Of a stretch of DNA of 46,673 nucleotides, positions 7,671-16,661 are shown one piece after another. The first letter of the stretch is position 1, and each line of letters opens with the position of its first letter. The position numbers were made by a program, and so were the translations under genes. This DNA comes from Bacilli bacterium. GTDB lineage: Bacteria; Bacillota_I; Bacilli_A; RFN20; CAG-826. The notes beneath the pieces were generated by a model that saw nothing but the letters and a program-made list of their open reading frames with translations, made no database searches and was not told the origin of the DNA. The stretch is from contig JAQWCH010000008.1 in assembly GCA_028705995.1 (NCBI GenBank), positions 1 to 46,673 on the forward strand. The letters are read 5' to 3'.

Positions 7671-9161
7671 ATGGCAGAAGTCATTCTAGCTGGCGTTGGT
7701 AAACGCTACGAAGGTAACGATAGAAATTCAGTTACCGATTTCAATATTACAATTGCAGATAAAGAATTTATTGTCTTTGTCGGCCCCTCTGGTTGTGGAA
7801 AATCCACGACATTGCGGATGATTGCTGGTCTTGAAGATATCACAGAAGGTGAACTAATTATCGATGGAAAAGTTTGTAATGAAGTTCCACCAAAAGATCG
7901 TGGCATCGCGATGGTTTTCCAATCATATGCTTTGTATCCACATATGTCAGTTTACGATAATATGGCCTTTGGTTTAAAAATTCAACATTTGCCAAAAGTT
8001 GAAATTGATCAGCGCGTTCGCGAAGCGGCCCGCATTTTGGAAATTACTGAATTCTTACAACGTAAACCAAAAGCATTATCCGGTGGTCAACGTCAACGGG
8101 TCGCCCTTGGTCGGGCGATTGTCCGTCATGCATCTGTTGTTTTAATGGATGAACCATTATCTAACCTTGATGCGAAACTGCGTGTTCAAATGCGTTCAGA
8201 AATAATTCGTTTACATGAACAAATGAATGCAACAACAATCTATGTTACGCATGACCAAACAGAAGCGATGACGATGGCAACTAGAATTGTTGTCATGAAA
8301 GATGGCTTTATTCAACAAATTGGTTCGCCAATTGAAATCTACCATCAACCACGAAACGTGTTTGTTGCCGGCTTTATTGGTTCGCCAGCGATGAATTTCT
8401 TAACAGCGGAAATTCGTGGCAAAGAAATGGCAATCATGCACAATGAAATTCATACTGTGAAAAAAGATTTAGCTGAATTAATTCGTGTTGATGGCACAAA
8501 AGTAATTATTCCTGGTGAAGAAGATCGAATTGAACTGAGCAAAGAAGAAATTGAAGAACTCGCAAAAGTTGAAGATAAATCGGACTTAGTGAGACATTTA
8601 CCTGCTTCCGTGCTAGAAAAATTGCCAACCCAAAACCTTGATGAGATTGTGATTTCCGTTGGTTTTGGTGGTAAAAATAATTTGCCGAAGCATATTGATT
8701 ATGTACTGCTCGAAACAATTCACGTTGAAAAAGATAAAGCCAGCAAAGTTGCTGTCAAAGATAATGTTGTCTATGTCCCATTAGATGAAAAAGTTGTGAA
8801 AATTCCAGCAGAATTTGTTAAAGCTTTAGCCCCATATGATGGCAAAATGGTTATCTTTGGTGTTCGGCCAGAAGATGTCCATCATGAAGCCGATGGCGAA
8901 TCAGCAAAACTGTTCCCGGACGCTTTGTTTGAAATGGATGTTGATGTCGCGGAATTACTTGGTCATGAATACATTCTTCACGGAAAATATTCTGGTCAAA
9001 CCATTATCTCCAAAGTACCAGTTGTTGGTAACAAAGACATTCACATCGGTGATAAAGTTCGCTTAGCCCTTGATTTACGGAAAGCACATTTCTTCAAAAT
9101 CGATACGCCTGAAGAAAAAGAAGCAATCTTAATGTCTGATTGGGGTCTTTGCATTATTTAA
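7671..9161 (+). CDS. msmK: MsmK/MalK-like sugar ABC transporter ATPase with extended C-terminal domain
   Basis: This subunit hydrolyses ATP to power maltodextrin import through MalF/MalG. Motifs of a complete ATPase are seen: Walker [10 protein letters not shown] (38-46), Q-loop VFQSYALYP, signature LSGGQ (136-140), Walker B VVLMDEP (156-162) and switch THD (193-195). The C-terminal regulatory MOBE region follows. At 497 residues it is some 120 longer than typical MalK/MsmK (about 370); the excess is charged sequence at roughly 255-400, between the first and the later MOBE strands (IFGVRPEDV). The start at ATG 7671 is preferred because of the AAAAGGAG site; an upstream in-frame ATG at 7626 lies in the promoter. 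It is separated from malE by a terminator. Confidence 0.9.
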   Translation: MAEVILAGVGKRYEGNDRNSVTDFNITIADKEFIVFVGPSGCGKSTTLRMIAGLEDITEGELIIDGKVCNEVPPKDRGIAMVFQSYALYPHMSVYDNMAFGLKIQHLPKVEIDQRVREAARILEITEFLQRKPKALSGGQRQRVALGRAIVRHASVVLMDEPLSNLDAKLRVQMRSEIIRLHEQMNATTIYVTHDQTEAMTMATRIVVMKDGFIQQIGSPIEIYHQPRNVFVAGFIGSPAMNFLTAEIRGKEMAIMHNEIHTVKKDLAELIRVDGTKVIIPGEEDRIELSKEEIEELAKVEDKSDLVRHLPASVLEKLPTQNLDEIVISVGFGGKNNLPKHIDYVLLETIHVEKDKASKVAVKDNVVYVPLDEKVVKIPAEFVKALAPYDGKMVIFGVRPEDVHHEADGESAKLFPDALFEMDVDVAELLGHEYILHGKYSGQTIISKVPVVGNKDIHIGDKVRLALDLRKAHFFKIDTPEEKEAILMSDWGLCII

Positions 9162-9212
9162 TTTTCGCTCATTTAAATTTTCTTAATTCTAAAAATATTA
9201 AGTGTTGAATCT

Positions 9213-9242
9213 AAGGCTGGTTTACAATGACTAGCCTTTTTT
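9213..9242 (+). terminator. Intrinsic terminator after the ATPase gene
   Basis: AAGGCTGGT (9213-9221) pairs with ACTAGCCTT (9230-9238), with one G-U pair and an 8-nt loop, followed by TTTTTT. It isolates the ATPase gene from malE. Confidence 0.85.
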
Positions 9243-9354
9243 CATAGGTAAAAGTTATCTCTTTTTTAGAATCATACAAAATATATTGCTTGTCTATTTT
9301 AAAACGTTAAGTAAAAACACTATTTTTTGAGTGATAAACCACAAAAACGCAACA

Positions 9355-9368
9355 TGCAAACGCTTACA
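9355..9368. promoter_or_regulatory. cre-like catabolite site upstream of malE
   Basis: TGCAAACGCTTACA fits the Bacillus cre consensus TGWAANCGNTNWCA at 13 of 14 positions. It lies just upstream of the -35 element of the malE promoter, so CcpA or a related LacI-family maltose regulator could act here. The position upstream of -35 could mean activation as well as repression. Confidence 0.65.
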
Positions 9369-9374
9369 TTTTGC

Positions 9375-9403
9375 TTTACTCAAAAAAAATAAGTCGTTAT
9401 AAT
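9375..9403 (+). promoter_or_regulatory. malE promoter
   Basis: TTTACT (9375-9380) and a perfect TATAAT (9398-9403) are 17 bp apart. The leader is about 115 nt. ATATTTTGGGT near 9437 could pair with ACCCAATAT near 9479, a possible leader structure. Confidence 0.65.
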
Positions 9404-9526
9404 ATGCTTATCTTAAATAATGATTACGAGCCGGAAATATTTTGGGTGAAAATGATCAACTTAAAGTTATCGATATCTAACCCAATATGTTCTGCGCGTA
9501 TTAATTAATTGAAAGGAGCGTAATTT

Positions 9527-10846
9527 ATGTTTAAGAAATCCAAATTTGTTTTCGTTGCTCTAGCTGGCCTTCTACTTGCTGGCTGTGGCGGCAGCGAAGT
9601 GACCACGAGCGGCACAGGTTCTGAAGATGCAACCAACAAACGTATTAGTCTTACCGTTTGGTCCTCTTTAGAAGATCTCACTTTGCAAGAAGAGCTTGCT
9701 GCAGAATTTGCTGAAGACTATGCCTATGATCCGGAAACTAATACCAACTACGAATTCAAATTCTATTTTGGTGATGTTTTTGTTGATGCACAAAAATTAA
9801 TCACACAAGACATTACGACTGCTGCTGACGTTTTCGTTTTACCAGATGACCAAATTCAAGTTTTAAAAACCGCTGGTGCTTTAGCGCCATTTAGAGGTGC
9901 TTTTGCTGATGACATTAAGGAAAATTATGTGGCCTCAGCTGTTTCATCCGCAACCCTTGATGGTGAAATTTATGGTTATCCATACACCGCCGATAATGGC
10001 TATTTCCTCTATTACAATTCCAATTATTTGACGGCTGAAGATGTTGCTTCAATGGATGCGATGATGACCAAACTTGATTCCATCGACAAGAAATTCGTCA
10101 TGAATCTTAAGGATGGTTGGTATCTACCTTCATTCTTCTCATCAACCGGCACATTAACTTATGATACCGTTACAAAAATTCAAGTTTGTGACTACGATAA
10201 CGCTGAAGGTATGAACAATGCCCGTGGCTTCAATAAGTTAGTCGTTGATCATCTCGTTGGTTCTGAATCGATTCTCTCCAGTGGATTAACTGGTGAAATC
10301 GCTGGTTTCCAAACTAAAGATGAATCTGGCAATCCAGTTGAGCCAACCATCGTCGCTGGTGTCTCCGGCACATGGGATGCCGCTGCTCTTAAAGTTGCGA
10401 TGGGTGATGGCTATGCTGCCGCTAAATTACCAACCTTCACACCAATTGATGAGGCAGGTGCTGCCTTAGAACAACGGCAAATGGGTTCATTTGCTGGTGC
10501 AAAAATCATGGCTGTTAAAATTCAAGAAGATGCTGAAAAGTTATTCTTTGCGCAATTACTTGCTCAATATATGAACTCTGCTGATGCTCAAGTTCGGCGC
10601 TATATCGACCGTAACTATGGTCCGGCCAACTTAGCTTCTTTAGAATCTGAAGAAGTCCAAGCCGATCTCGCTTTACAAGCGCTCGCCGCCCAAGCTCCGT
10701 TTGCGATGGTTCAATCCCGCGCAGTCGGTGGTACATTCTGGGATCCAATGGCCGCCTTTGGTACAGCTGTTGTCGAACAAGACTTTGGTGTTGACGGAAC
10801 ATTAGCGACCGCTTTACAAGAAGCAGTTGCTGCAATTGTTGGCTAA
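9527..10846 (+). CDS. malE: Maltodextrin-binding lipoprotein MalE
   Basis: The 439-residue protein starts with a lipoprotein signal, FVALAGLLLAGCGG, with the lipidated Cys at about residue 20, so it is tethered outside the cell membrane. The mature part has the extracellular solute-binding family 1 pattern: SLTVWSSLEDLTLQEELAAE near the N-terminus, then ADVFVLPDDQIQVLKTAGAL and the hinge-region GYPYTADNGYFLYYNS typical of maltose/cyclodextrin-binding proteins. It presents glucans to MalFG. The start has the ribosome site AAAGGAG. Its cistron ends before a strong hairpin, which should leave malE mRNA in excess over malFG. Confidence 0.93.
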   Translation: MFKKSKFVFVALAGLLLAGCGGSEVTTSGTGSEDATNKRISLTVWSSLEDLTLQEELAAEFAEDYAYDPETNTNYEFKFYFGDVFVDAQKLITQDITTAADVFVLPDDQIQVLKTAGALAPFRGAFADDIKENYVASAVSSATLDGEIYGYPYTADNGYFLYYNSNYLTAEDVASMDAMMTKLDSIDKKFVMNLKDGWYLPSFFSSTGTLTYDTVTKIQVCDYDNAEGMNNARGFNKLVVDHLVGSESILSSGLTGEIAGFQTKDESGNPVEPTIVAGVSGTWDAAALKVAMGDGYAAAKLPTFTPIDEAGAALEQRQMGSFAGAKIMAVKIQEDAEKLFFAQLLAQYMNSADAQVRRYIDRNYGPANLASLESEEVQADLALQALAAQAPFAMVQSRAVGGTFWDPMAAFGTAVVEQDFGVDGTLATALQEAVAAIVG

Positions 10847-10860
10847 TTTATAATTTTTGT

Positions 10861-10897
10861 AACTGGGGTGGCTTTTAAACTTCCACCCCAGTTTTAT
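10861..10897 (+). terminator. Hairpin between malE and malF (attenuator or mRNA stabiliser)
   Basis: An exact 11-bp stem, AACTGGGGTGG (10861-10871) with CCACCCCAGTT (10883-10893), carries an 11-nt loop and a short TTTT tail. There is no evident new promoter in the 30 bp before malF, so partial read-through is likely. Confidence 0.8.
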
Positions 10898-10926
10898 CGT
10901 TTCAATTTGATCGAGGAGAAAGAAAT

Positions 10927-12525
10927 ATGAAACACTCCGATACGCAAAGAATGAAGTTTTTTCCTTGGCTCGGAACAACCATTCTCGATAGTATTATCAA
11001 ATTCGGGAAATGGCTTTTTAATTTTTTGATGCTTTTCGTTAAGGCTTTTATAAATATATTTATTTACGCCTATAAGGGCATTATTTACATAGCTAAAGCG
11101 ATTGGAAAATTATTTAAAAACTATGTCACAAGGTTTATTCAAGGTGATTATAAAACGCGCTTATCCTATTTGTTTATGGGAAGTGGCCATATCTTTAACG
11201 GCCAAGTGGTTAAAGGTATCGCCTACTTTGTTATTCAAGTACTTTTCATTGTTTTTATGCTTCTGCCTAAAGGCGGTATTTATTGGCTTGATGAAATGAA
11301 TATCTTTGGTAGTGGTTCACCCGATGGAATAGCTTGGATTGGTGATACACCATATCGCTATTTATATACAACAATTTATCAATTCGGTATTCCGTTCTCG
11401 ACCCGTGTCACGGGCGGAAACGCATCAAATTCAGTTATTGTGATGCTTTATGGTTTAGCGACAATCATTCTTACGGTCGCTTTTACTGCTGTTTACATCA
11501 GCAACGTAAATGGAGCTTGGAAATTACAAAATTTGAATAAAGAAGGGAAACACATCGCGACCTTCAAAGAAGATGTGCGTTCACTACTCAATGAAAAATT
11601 TCATGTCACAGTTTTGAGTTTGCCTTCAGTGACTGTTTTTGCTTTTACCATTTTACCTTTGATATTCATGATTCTTCTTGCATTCACTAACTATGATGGT
11701 GATCATATTTATCCGCGCTATCGGTTTGCGTGGACGGGACTTGACACCTTTATCAAACTATTTTCAACCGAAACTGGTTGGGGTGGTGCGATGCAATCAA
11801 TCTTTTCTTGGACAATTGTTTGGGCAATCTTTGCTACCTTTTCAAACTATATTGGTGGAATGATTCTTGCTCTATTAATTAATAAGAAAGGCATTAAACT
11901 TAAAAAACTTTGGCGGACATTATTCGTTATATCGATTGCGATTCCACAATTTATTACCCTATTAATTGTTTCAAAACTTCTTGCTCCTGATGGAGCGATG
12001 TTAAACTTTTTGAAAGATATCGGTTTAATCGATAATGCTACTACTAATATCTTTGGGAAAGTCAACTCGGCTCGGATATCCGTAATCTTGATTAATATGT
12101 GGATTGGTGTGCCCTATACAATGCTTATTACATCTGGCATTTTGATGAATATTCCCGAAGATCTTTACGAATCAGCAAAAATTGATGGAGTCAGTGCTTG
12201 GACGCAATTTTGGAGTATCACACTCCCCTATATGCTCTTTGTTACAGGGCCTTATTTAATTACGCAATTTATCGGAAACATCAATAACTTTAATGTTATC
12301 TTCTTCCTGACGGGAGGGGGACCAGATGTCAACGTTGCTGGTATTAACTACGGTAAAACTGACCTTCTTGTTACTTGGCTTTATGATTTAACGGTTGGTG
12401 GTACCGATAAGGAATATGCGATGGGATCTGCGATTGGTATTATTGTCTTCTTAGTTAGCGCCTTTATTTCCATCGTATTCTACGGACAAACTAGTGCAGC
12501 GAAAGATGAGGAACAGTTCCAATGA
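10927..12525 (+). CDS. malF: Maltodextrin ABC permease MalF
   Basis: MalF is one half of the membrane channel for maltodextrin import. The C-terminal 300 residues have the binding-protein-dependent permease fold and the ATPase-contacting EAA loop YESAKIDGVSAWTQFWSITL with the following LP. At 532 residues it is longer than usual. The N-terminal 200 residues contain amphipathic, aromatic-rich segments and then a TM2-like helix pair (SYLFMGSGHIFNGQVVKGIA) ahead of a long extracellular loop, a pattern also known in some Firmicute MalF homologues. The ribosome site GAGGAGAAAG precedes the start. Its TGA overlaps the malG ATG. Confidence 0.93.
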   Translation: MKHSDTQRMKFFPWLGTTILDSIIKFGKWLFNFLMLFVKAFINIFIYAYKGIIYIAKAIGKLFKNYVTRFIQGDYKTRLSYLFMGSGHIFNGQVVKGIAYFVIQVLFIVFMLLPKGGIYWLDEMNIFGSGSPDGIAWIGDTPYRYLYTTIYQFGIPFSTRVTGGNASNSVIVMLYGLATIILTVAFTAVYISNVNGAWKLQNLNKEGKHIATFKEDVRSLLNEKFHVTVLSLPSVTVFAFTILPLIFMILLAFTNYDGDHIYPRYRFAWTGLDTFIKLFSTETGWGGAMQSIFSWTIVWAIFATFSNYIGGMILALLINKKGIKLKKLWRTLFVISIAIPQFITLLIVSKLLAPDGAMLNFLKDIGLIDNATTNIFGKVNSARISVILINMWIGVPYTMLITSGILMNIPEDLYESAKIDGVSAWTQFWSITLPYMLFVTGPYLITQFIGNINNFNVIFFLTGGGPDVNVAGINYGKTDLLVTWLYDLTVGGTDKEYAMGSAIGIIVFLVSAFISIVFYGQTSAAKDEEQFQ

Positions 12526-13547
12526 TTAATGAAAAAAATACTGAAAACTTTGCTCCAGAAGCTGAAGAAAAAATTGTCCCAATCCATGTTGCTCGCAAGC
12601 CACGTGGTTTTAACAACATGGTGTTTCGGCGTAACTTCGTCAATGTATTTATTTATATTCTTTTAGCTTTATTATCGTTCATTTGGGTGTTCCCCGTCCT
12701 TTATCTTGTTTTTCAATCCTTCCGTGCGCCAGTTTGGAGTCCCGAACTTAATCGTTGGACCGGCGGATTAAAGCCAATTACAAATGCCGAAGGTTTTACA
12801 CCAATTAATTATTTCGTGCCCCTTAACTGGTCAATTCAAAACTATATTAACTTGTTTACTGACCCACTTTATCCATATGGGCGCTGGTTCTTAAATACAT
12901 TAACAGTGGCGATTGTTTGCGCGGTTATTTCGACAATTATTGTGTTACTAACATCGTTTGCCTTTTCACGCTTACGCTTTAAAGGGCGTCAATCATTAAT
13001 GAAATTCATTATGGTGCTCGGTATGTTCCCCGGCTTCATGTCGATGATTGCTATTTATTACATTTTAAAAGGGATTAATCTAATTGGTAATCCAAATGAG
13101 ACACCCGCTGCCAACTACCTAGTTGCTTTAGTACTTGTCTATACTGGTGGTGCTGCGATGGGATACTTTGTTTCCAAAGGCTACTTTGATACGATTTCGC
13201 GTTCAATTGATGAAGCTGCGGCAATTGATGGTGCAAATAAAGCACAAATTTTCTGGCATATTACTTTGCCTCTATCAAAACCAATTGTTATTTATACAGC
13301 GTTAACATCATTTATGGGACCATGGGGCGATTATATCTTCGCTTCAGTTATTGTTGGAACAAAACGTGATGCTGCTAGTGTCGCGATGGGCTTATATTCT
13401 TATATCGATAACCTCGGTGAATTGGAATATTACTTTACGCGTTTCTGCGCAGGTGCAGTCGTCATTGCTGTCCCGATTACAATTCTTTATATTTTCATGC
13501 AACGCTACTATGTTTCCGGGATTACCGGTGGCGCCGTTAAAGGTTAA
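12522..13547 (+). CDS. malG: Maltodextrin ABC permease MalG
   Basis: MalG is the second permease subunit. It has a cytoplasmic N-terminal tail of about 40 residues, six predicted membrane helices and the EAA loop DEAAAIDGANKAQIFWHITL followed by PLSKP. Its periplasmic-like loop after the first helix is expanded (about residues 70-115), as in carbohydrate permeases of this family. The 341-residue length is slightly longer than the usual 280. Start and malF stop overlap as ATGA, so the two subunits should be made in equal amounts. Confidence 0.93.
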   Translation: MINEKNTENFAPEAEEKIVPIHVARKPRGFNNMVFRRNFVNVFIYILLALLSFIWVFPVLYLVFQSFRAPVWSPELNRWTGGLKPITNAEGFTPINYFVPLNWSIQNYINLFTDPLYPYGRWFLNTLTVAIVCAVISTIIVLLTSFAFSRLRFKGRQSLMKFIMVLGMFPGFMSMIAIYYILKGINLIGNPNETPAANYLVALVLVYTGGAAMGYFVSKGYFDTISRSIDEAAAIDGANKAQIFWHITLPLSKPIVIYTALTSFMGPWGDYIFASVIVGTKRDAASVAMGLYSYIDNLGELEYYFTRFCAGAVVIAVPITILYIFMQRYYVSGITGGAVKG

Positions 13548-13549
13548 AT

Positions 13550-15166
13550 ATGCGCTTTTCTCAATTTAAAAAACTTGGTCTACTTGGGATGGCAATTGCC
13601 ATCCTTTCTGGCTGTGTACCAACAGCAAGTGATATTTCGTTATCGGAAAATCCAACATCGAGTGAAGAACCATTTATTAATAATCTCAATGGCGGTGTCT
13701 ATTACGAAATCTTTGTGCGCGCTTTTGCTGATAGCGACAATGATGATGTTGGTGATTTTAATGGTATTACTGGAAAACTTGAATATTTACAAGATATGGG
13801 CTTTAGCGATTTATGGCTGATGCCAATAAATCCATCGCCATCGTATCACGGCTATGATGTAATAGATTATCAAGCCGTCAATAGCGATTACGGTACCATG
13901 GCTGATTTTGAAAATTTAGTACTCGAAGCAAAAAATCATAATATCAATATTATTATCGACTGGGTTTTGAATCACACTTCTAGTGCGCACCCTTGGTTTC
14001 TTGCTTCAGCCGAACAAGTGACCAGTGGCCGTGCACTTAATCCCGGAGAAACTGATTATCGCGATTATTATAATTGGATTTATGGCGAAAAGCCGGCATA
14101 TTATACCGAATACCAAAGCACTAATTGGTTTTATGAAGAAAATTTCCAGGGCGGGGGGATGCCGGACCTTAATCTTGAAAATCAAGAAGTAGTTGATCTT
14201 TTATTTGAATCGGCCGCTTTTTGGCTCGAAAAAGGCGTAAATGGTTTCCGACTTGACGCAGTTAAATATTGCTTTGAGAATACGGAAAAAGACGTTGCCT
14301 TCCTTGGCGCCTTTAAAGATTACGTAAAAGCGATTAACCCCGACGCATTTATCGTTGCTGAAGACTGGTCGCCAGAAGCACATATGCTTGCTTATTATAC
14401 AAGTGGAATTGATGCTTTTTTTGCCTTTGACGGAAGTTTACCCGACGGTAAAATTGCCTATTCCGTCATCAATGGTTATGGGCAAAATTTAGCCTCATAT
14501 ATCACGAGTCTTTATGAAAAAATTAAACAGAAAAATTCCAATGGGTATGTTTCATTATTTTTAAGTAATCACGATCAAAATCGAATCGGTGGCATGCAAC
14601 CGGTTGGTTCGACGCTAGGTTTAAATTATGCGAAAGCCATGGCCTCGAGTTATCTATTAAGTCCTGGTCATCCTTTTGTCTATTATGGGGAAGAAATATC
14701 ATTACGCGGTTCGGGTAGTGATCAGAATAAACGGCTCCCAATGCTTTGGGGACGTGGTGATAATCGAGTTTATGAAACCGCTCCAGTTGAAGGATCAAAT
14801 TATCCATTAGATGCTCAGGTACGGGTTGGCGCCTTTGATGCGCTCGAAGACCCATGGTCATTAACGAGCCATTACCGTAATGTGCTTCGCATGCGGAATA
14901 AATATCAAATATTTTCAGATGGTGTGCCGAATGTGCTCCCTTTAGAAAACACGCATCTTATGGGACTCACATTTACCCATCAAGATAGTGAACTATTTCC
15001 AAATACGGTTCATGTAATTCATAACTTTTATGATTTAGCAATTAAATTCACAACCGATTATCAAGTTGTTGATGAAATTCGTGCGAACGATACAACACCA
15101 GTCACGATTGGTGTGACTGGCGAAGTTACAATCGCCCCGTATTCAACCTTGATACTTCAATCATAA
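13550..15166 (+). CDS. Surface alpha-amylase lipoprotein (GH13)
   Basis: The protein begins with a lipobox, AIAILSGC, so it is anchored on the outer face of the membrane; a short Ser/Pro/Glu linker follows. The GH13 domain has region I DWVLNHTSSAHPWF, region II NGFRLDAVKY (Asp near residue 232), region III VAEDW (Glu near 270) and region IV SNHDQNRIGG (Asp near 341), with MPDLNLENQE between. It should cut starch or long maltodextrins into pieces that MalE can bind. The 538-residue length leaves no room for an extra binding module beyond the C-terminal beta domain. It starts 2 bp after malG and shares that operon; its ribosome site (AAAGG) is weak, so expression may depend on coupling. Confidence 0.9.
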   Translation: MRFSQFKKLGLLGMAIAILSGCVPTASDISLSENPTSSEEPFINNLNGGVYYEIFVRAFADSDNDDVGDFNGITGKLEYLQDMGFSDLWLMPINPSPSYHGYDVIDYQAVNSDYGTMADFENLVLEAKNHNINIIIDWVLNHTSSAHPWFLASAEQVTSGRALNPGETDYRDYYNWIYGEKPAYYTEYQSTNWFYEENFQGGGMPDLNLENQEVVDLLFESAAFWLEKGVNGFRLDAVKYCFENTEKDVAFLGAFKDYVKAINPDAFIVAEDWSPEAHMLAYYTSGIDAFFAFDGSLPDGKIAYSVINGYGQNLASYITSLYEKIKQKNSNGYVSLFLSNHDQNRIGGMQPVGSTLGLNYAKAMASSYLLSPGHPFVYYGEEISLRGSGSDQNKRLPMLWGRGDNRVYETAPVEGSNYPLDAQVRVGAFDALEDPWSLTSHYRNVLRMRNKYQIFSDGVPNVLPLENTHLMGLTFTHQDSELFPNTVHVIHNFYDLAIKFTTDYQVVDEIRANDTTPVTIGVTGEVTIAPYSTLILQS

Positions 15167-15182
15167 GTAGAGGACAAAAACT

Positions 15183-16649
15183 ATGCGCAGTGCGGGAGTT
15201 TTACAAGCAATATCTTCATTACCAAGTCGTTATGGCGTTGGTGATTTTGGACGCTCAGCCTATCAATTCATCGATTTACTTGCCGATGGTCACGTCCATA
15301 TTTGGCAACTTTTACCAATTAATCCAGTTGGTTATGGTAATTCACCTTATCAACCATATTCTTCAAAAGCAATTGATGAAATCTACATTTCAATCGAACT
15401 TTTGCAAAAAGAACGCTTACTTCCATTAAGAATAAACACCTATCATCGCGATGCAACTCATGTTGATTTTGATGGCGCGCGGCAATATAAAATGCCGTTA
15501 TTAATGAAAGCCTATCAAAAATTTATCCGTGAAAAACGCAAGGGATTAAAAAACTTTTTAAAAACGCATAAATGGGTGTATAACTACGCCGTTTTTCGCG
15601 CTTTAAAAGCCGAAAATCAAATGCGCTTATGGACCGAATGGCCGGAAGATCATAAAAACTGGATAAAAAATCAGCAATTAGATTTAACCCCCTTTGCTGA
15701 GCAAATTTCGTTTCATATTTTCTTACAATATATCGCACTTAAACAGTGGCAAAGAATACATCGCTATGCGAACAAAAAAGGGATTCAAATTATGGGTGAT
15801 ATTCCACTCTATGTCGGAATTGATTCCGATGATGTTTGGGGTAATCAAAAAGAATTTTTACTTGATAAGGATGGTAATCCAAGTTTTATTGCTGGTGTGC
15901 CACCGGATTATTTTTCTGTCGATGGACAACGCTGGGGCAATCCGTTATTTAATTGGGAATTAATGCAGCAAAATGGTTATCAATTTTGGATTAAACGCTT
16001 AGCGTATAACGCTGAACTTTTTGATATCATCCGCATTGATCATTTCCGTGGATTTGATACTTATTGGAAAGTTCCCGCCAGTTGTTTAACCGCCCGTGAT
16101 GGCGAGTGGGTTTTAGGTCCTTCATATGATTTCTTTGACCGGATTTTTACTGTCTTACCAAATATTAATATCGTTGTGGAAGACTTGGGTGATTTACGAC
16201 CGGAAGTTTTAAAGTTGCGAGATCATTATTATTTCCGTGGCATGAATATCGTACAGTTTTCGTTTAATCCAGAAAATATGAAACCAAGCGATGACCGCCC
16301 CAATATGATTATCTATACAGGAACACATGATAACGAAACACTTGCTGGCTGGATTCACAATATGAGCCCCGAAGCACAAGCGACAGCGGCGCGTTATCTT
16401 GTTTTGACGCTCAATTATGATGCTGATGAATCATTAGTCGATAAGTTTTTACGCTTTACACTTGAAAACATTGCCGAATGGGCAGTTGTGCCAACGCAAG
16501 ATATTCTTGGCTTAGGTACCCACGCACGGATGAATACACCGGGCACTGTTGGGAGTCCAAACTGGGAGTGGAAACTTGCTGATTTTAAAGCTTTACGTGA
16601 ACGGATGAAATTTTTTGCGCAGTTAATTATTAATTCCCATCGAAAATAG
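15183..16649 (+). CDS. malQ: 4-alpha-glucanotransferase (amylomaltase) MalQ
   Basis: MalQ is a cytosolic GH77 enzyme that transfers glucan chains between imported maltodextrins and releases glucose. No signal peptide is present. It opens with RSAGVLQAISSLPSRYGVGD, followed by PINPVGYGNSPYQPYSS. The nucleophile region is IIRIDHFRGF (Asp near 285), the acid/base region VVEDLGDL (Glu near 333) and the third carboxylate lies in GTHDNETLAGW. Its 488 residues fit the bacterial amylomaltase size. The AGAGGA site precedes the start, 16 bp after the amylase stop, placing it in the same operon. Confidence 0.96.
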   Translation: MRSAGVLQAISSLPSRYGVGDFGRSAYQFIDLLADGHVHIWQLLPINPVGYGNSPYQPYSSKAIDEIYISIELLQKERLLPLRINTYHRDATHVDFDGARQYKMPLLMKAYQKFIREKRKGLKNFLKTHKWVYNYAVFRALKAENQMRLWTEWPEDHKNWIKNQQLDLTPFAEQISFHIFLQYIALKQWQRIHRYANKKGIQIMGDIPLYVGIDSDDVWGNQKEFLLDKDGNPSFIAGVPPDYFSVDGQRWGNPLFNWELMQQNGYQFWIKRLAYNAELFDIIRIDHFRGFDTYWKVPASCLTARDGEWVLGPSYDFFDRIFTVLPNINIVVEDLGDLRPEVLKLRDHYYFRGMNIVQFSFNPENMKPSDDRPNMIIYTGTHDNETLAGWIHNMSPEAQATAARYLVLTLNYDADESLVDKFLRFTLENIAEWAVVPTQDILGLGTHARMNTPGTVGSPNWEWKLADFKALRERMKFFAQLIINSHRK

Positions 16650-16661
16650 GAGGAAAAATTG

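Larger units (their letters stand above)
9243..9526 (+). other. Regulatory intergenic region before malE
   Basis: From the terminator to the malE start, no reading frame is convincing. The region contains the cre-like site, the malE promoter and a leader ending in the ribosome site GAAAGGAGCG at about 9511. Confidence 0.6.

Noticed and set aside
9297-9312. Second cre-like sequence (TTAAAACGTTAAGT) before malE
   Set aside because: Several conserved positions differ from the cre consensus, and it is further from the promoter.
12516-12530. Possible UGA=Trp code as in Mycoplasma
   Set aside because: TGA acts as the true stop of malF, of the 1452 gene, of the ATPase at 40125 and others, all with overlapping starts; tryptophan codons in the proteins are TGG.
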